Positions 46,968-47,767 of a stretch of 47,767 nucleotides of DNA are shown in pieces (position 1 is the stretch's first letter; each line of letters starts with the position of its first letter). The notes beneath the pieces were generated by a model that was not told the origin of the DNA, did no database searches, and worked only from the letters and a program-made list of their open reading frames with translations. The DNA is taken from assembly GCA_018401675.1 (NCBI GenBank), contig JAGYKM010000008.1:1-47767 (forward strand), in the 5' to 3' direction. A program made the translations under genes and the position numbers. The stretch comes from Alphaproteobacteria bacterium. GTDB taxonomy: Bacteria > Pseudomonadota > Alphaproteobacteria > 16-39-46.

Positions 46968-47322
46968 TGGAATTCCCCGGTGTTTGAGAGGTATTATTAA
47001 TATTCTGGGGAATAGAATGAGGGATTTCTGGTTTTTTGTCAACGGGTTGAACTTGGGCCACAGCTGGCTGGGTCAGGATGGATTTTTTAACATCTCGCGC
47101 TACAAGAATATTTAGGATCAGACTTGTTCCCATGAAAAGAGCTGCCAGTATGGCTGTGGTGCGAGTGAGTAGGTTAGCGGCGCCTCGTGCGCTTAAAAAT
47201 CCACCACCACTTCCGCCACCACTAAGCCCTGCAAGGCCGCTTCCTTCAGCTTTTTGAAGCAAAACAAGGCCGATCATGCCAAGGGCAAGGAGAAGATGAA
47301 TGGTAATGAGCACAATTTGCAT
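46933..47322 (-). CDS. secG: protein-export membrane protein SecG
   Basis: Small subunit of the SecYEG channel, helping the SecA-driven step. The 129 residues begin MQIVLITIHLLLALGMIGLV, followed by QKAEGSGLAGLSGGGSGGG (the glycine-rich cytosolic loop, about 23-41), the conserved LSARGAANLLTRTTAILAAL block and a second membrane helix (about 52-73). The tail is long and rich in Pro, Gln, Asn and Ser, as in many alphaproteobacterial SecG proteins. AAAGGA lies 8 nt before the ATG. secA is also in this window (11.2 kb) and is intact. Confidence 0.92.
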   Translation of the reverse strand: MQIVLITIHLLLALGMIGLVLLQKAEGSGLAGLSGGGSGGGFLSARGAANLLTRTTAILAALFMGTSLILNILVARDVKKSILTQPAVAQVQPVDKKPEIPHSIPQNINNTSQTPGNSNAITPSKQKPS

Positions 47323-47767
47323 AGATAGGATCCTTTGTGGATGCCCTGTGTCAGGGCCATAAAATGGTATATTAACGTATATACATACATAAATTTATAA
47401 AAAAAGGCTAAAGAAAAATCTACCCCTAATTTTGGGAGATGAAACAATTCATTCCTGCGCAGAAGATCATTATGTAAAAATAGGAGAAAATGAGTTGGTT
47501 AGATAGGAGTGAGATCAAGGCGATAGTTTAGAAATGAATAGAGAAAAGGACTTTTCTGGGCAGGAATAGTCATTAATATACATTTTTGAATTGAAATTGT
47601 GTGAAGGAACGTGGTAATCGAGAATATATGTATCATCGATTATTAAGGTTCTATTTTGCCTTGTGAATAGAAAACTCTCATCCTGTATTTGAATAAACTG
47701 AAGAACATTAGTGAGTAATGCTAATTTTGTTAAGGTCATTAAATTTTATACAGTAAATAAAAGGTTG
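47323..47767. other. AT-rich stretch at the window end
   Basis: 445 bases without a confidently supported gene. A minus-strand frame of 74 codons (47739-47515, starting MTLTKLALLTNVLQ) is open and might be a small protein or a remnant, but no family resemblance or ribosome binding site supports it. The secG promoter should lie at its left end. Confidence 0.4.

Noticed and set aside
47515..47739. 74-codon minus-strand frame at the right end as a gene
   Set aside because: No ribosome binding site, family match or coding context; kept only as a mention in the description of the end gap.
1..47767. CRISPR array, prophage, toxin-antitoxin or restriction system
   Set aside because: No regularly spaced repeats, phage structural genes or defence-gene signatures were seen on either strand.

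Overview
The window looks like a piece of a moderately AT-rich alphaproteobacterial chromosome, most likely from a host-associated bacterium whose genome is decaying (Holosporales/Caedimonas-type lineages are the best fit, by inference only). The alphaproteobacterial signal is gene order: rplY-pth-ychF, def-fmt-truA and rlpA-dac-tmk, with a two-domain RlpA and a TldD. The host-associated signal is many pseudogenes at different stages of decay, long gene-poor AT-rich gaps, and the remains of a eukaryotic-type F-box/leucine-rich-repeat protein.

Layout. 1-7.8 kb (minus strand): cca (cut by the window edge), pgsA, uvrC (frameshifted), ychF, pth (two in-frame stops), rplY and a frameshifted MFS permease. 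8.3-15.2 kb (plus): a small unknown protein, rpmE, tRNA-Val, rpmG, an L,D-transpeptidase, secA and an ionotropic-glutamate-receptor-like channel. 15.9-18 kb: a heavily broken uvrB. 18-21.6 kb (minus): truA, fmt, def and a Bcr/CflA-type MFS pump. 21.8-24.2 kb (plus): a candidate structured RNA, tRNA-Cys (with lesions), tRNA-Asn, ymdB and a Gfo/Idh oxidoreductase. 24.2-33.5 kb is a decay island: a secreted repeat protein and a diverged paralogue, an F-box/LRR gene, mfd and arnA, all broken. 33.5-38.1 kb: arnC, arnB and an arnE/F-like gene are intact, followed by a broken arnT. 38.1-41.1 kb: lysS and tldD. 41.4-46.6 kb (plus): yejA-like, a UbiK-like small protein, rlpA, a dacF-type carboxypeptidase and tmk. 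46.6-47.3 kb (minus): a small unknown gene and secG.

How the genes fit together. Three themes stand out. First, uvrB, uvrC and mfd are all inactivated here although they are not adjacent, which points to loss of nucleotide excision repair and its transcription-coupled branch. Second, a lipid A aminoarabinose (Arn) cluster is present but cannot be complete: the UDP-glucuronate decarboxylase (arnA dehydrogenase part) and the final transferase (arnT) are broken, no formyltransferase domain and no arnD are seen, while arnB, arnC and the flippase-like gene stay open. Third, the cell envelope and secretion core is kept (secA, secG, L,D-transpeptidase, RlpA, carboxypeptidase).

Caveat: several lesions (uvrC, the 6.4-kb MFS gene, dacF, the repeat-protein start) are single-base changes in or near short homopolymers and could be sequencing errors. 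The multi-lesion pseudogenes (uvrB, mfd, arnA, F-box/LRR) cannot be explained that way.
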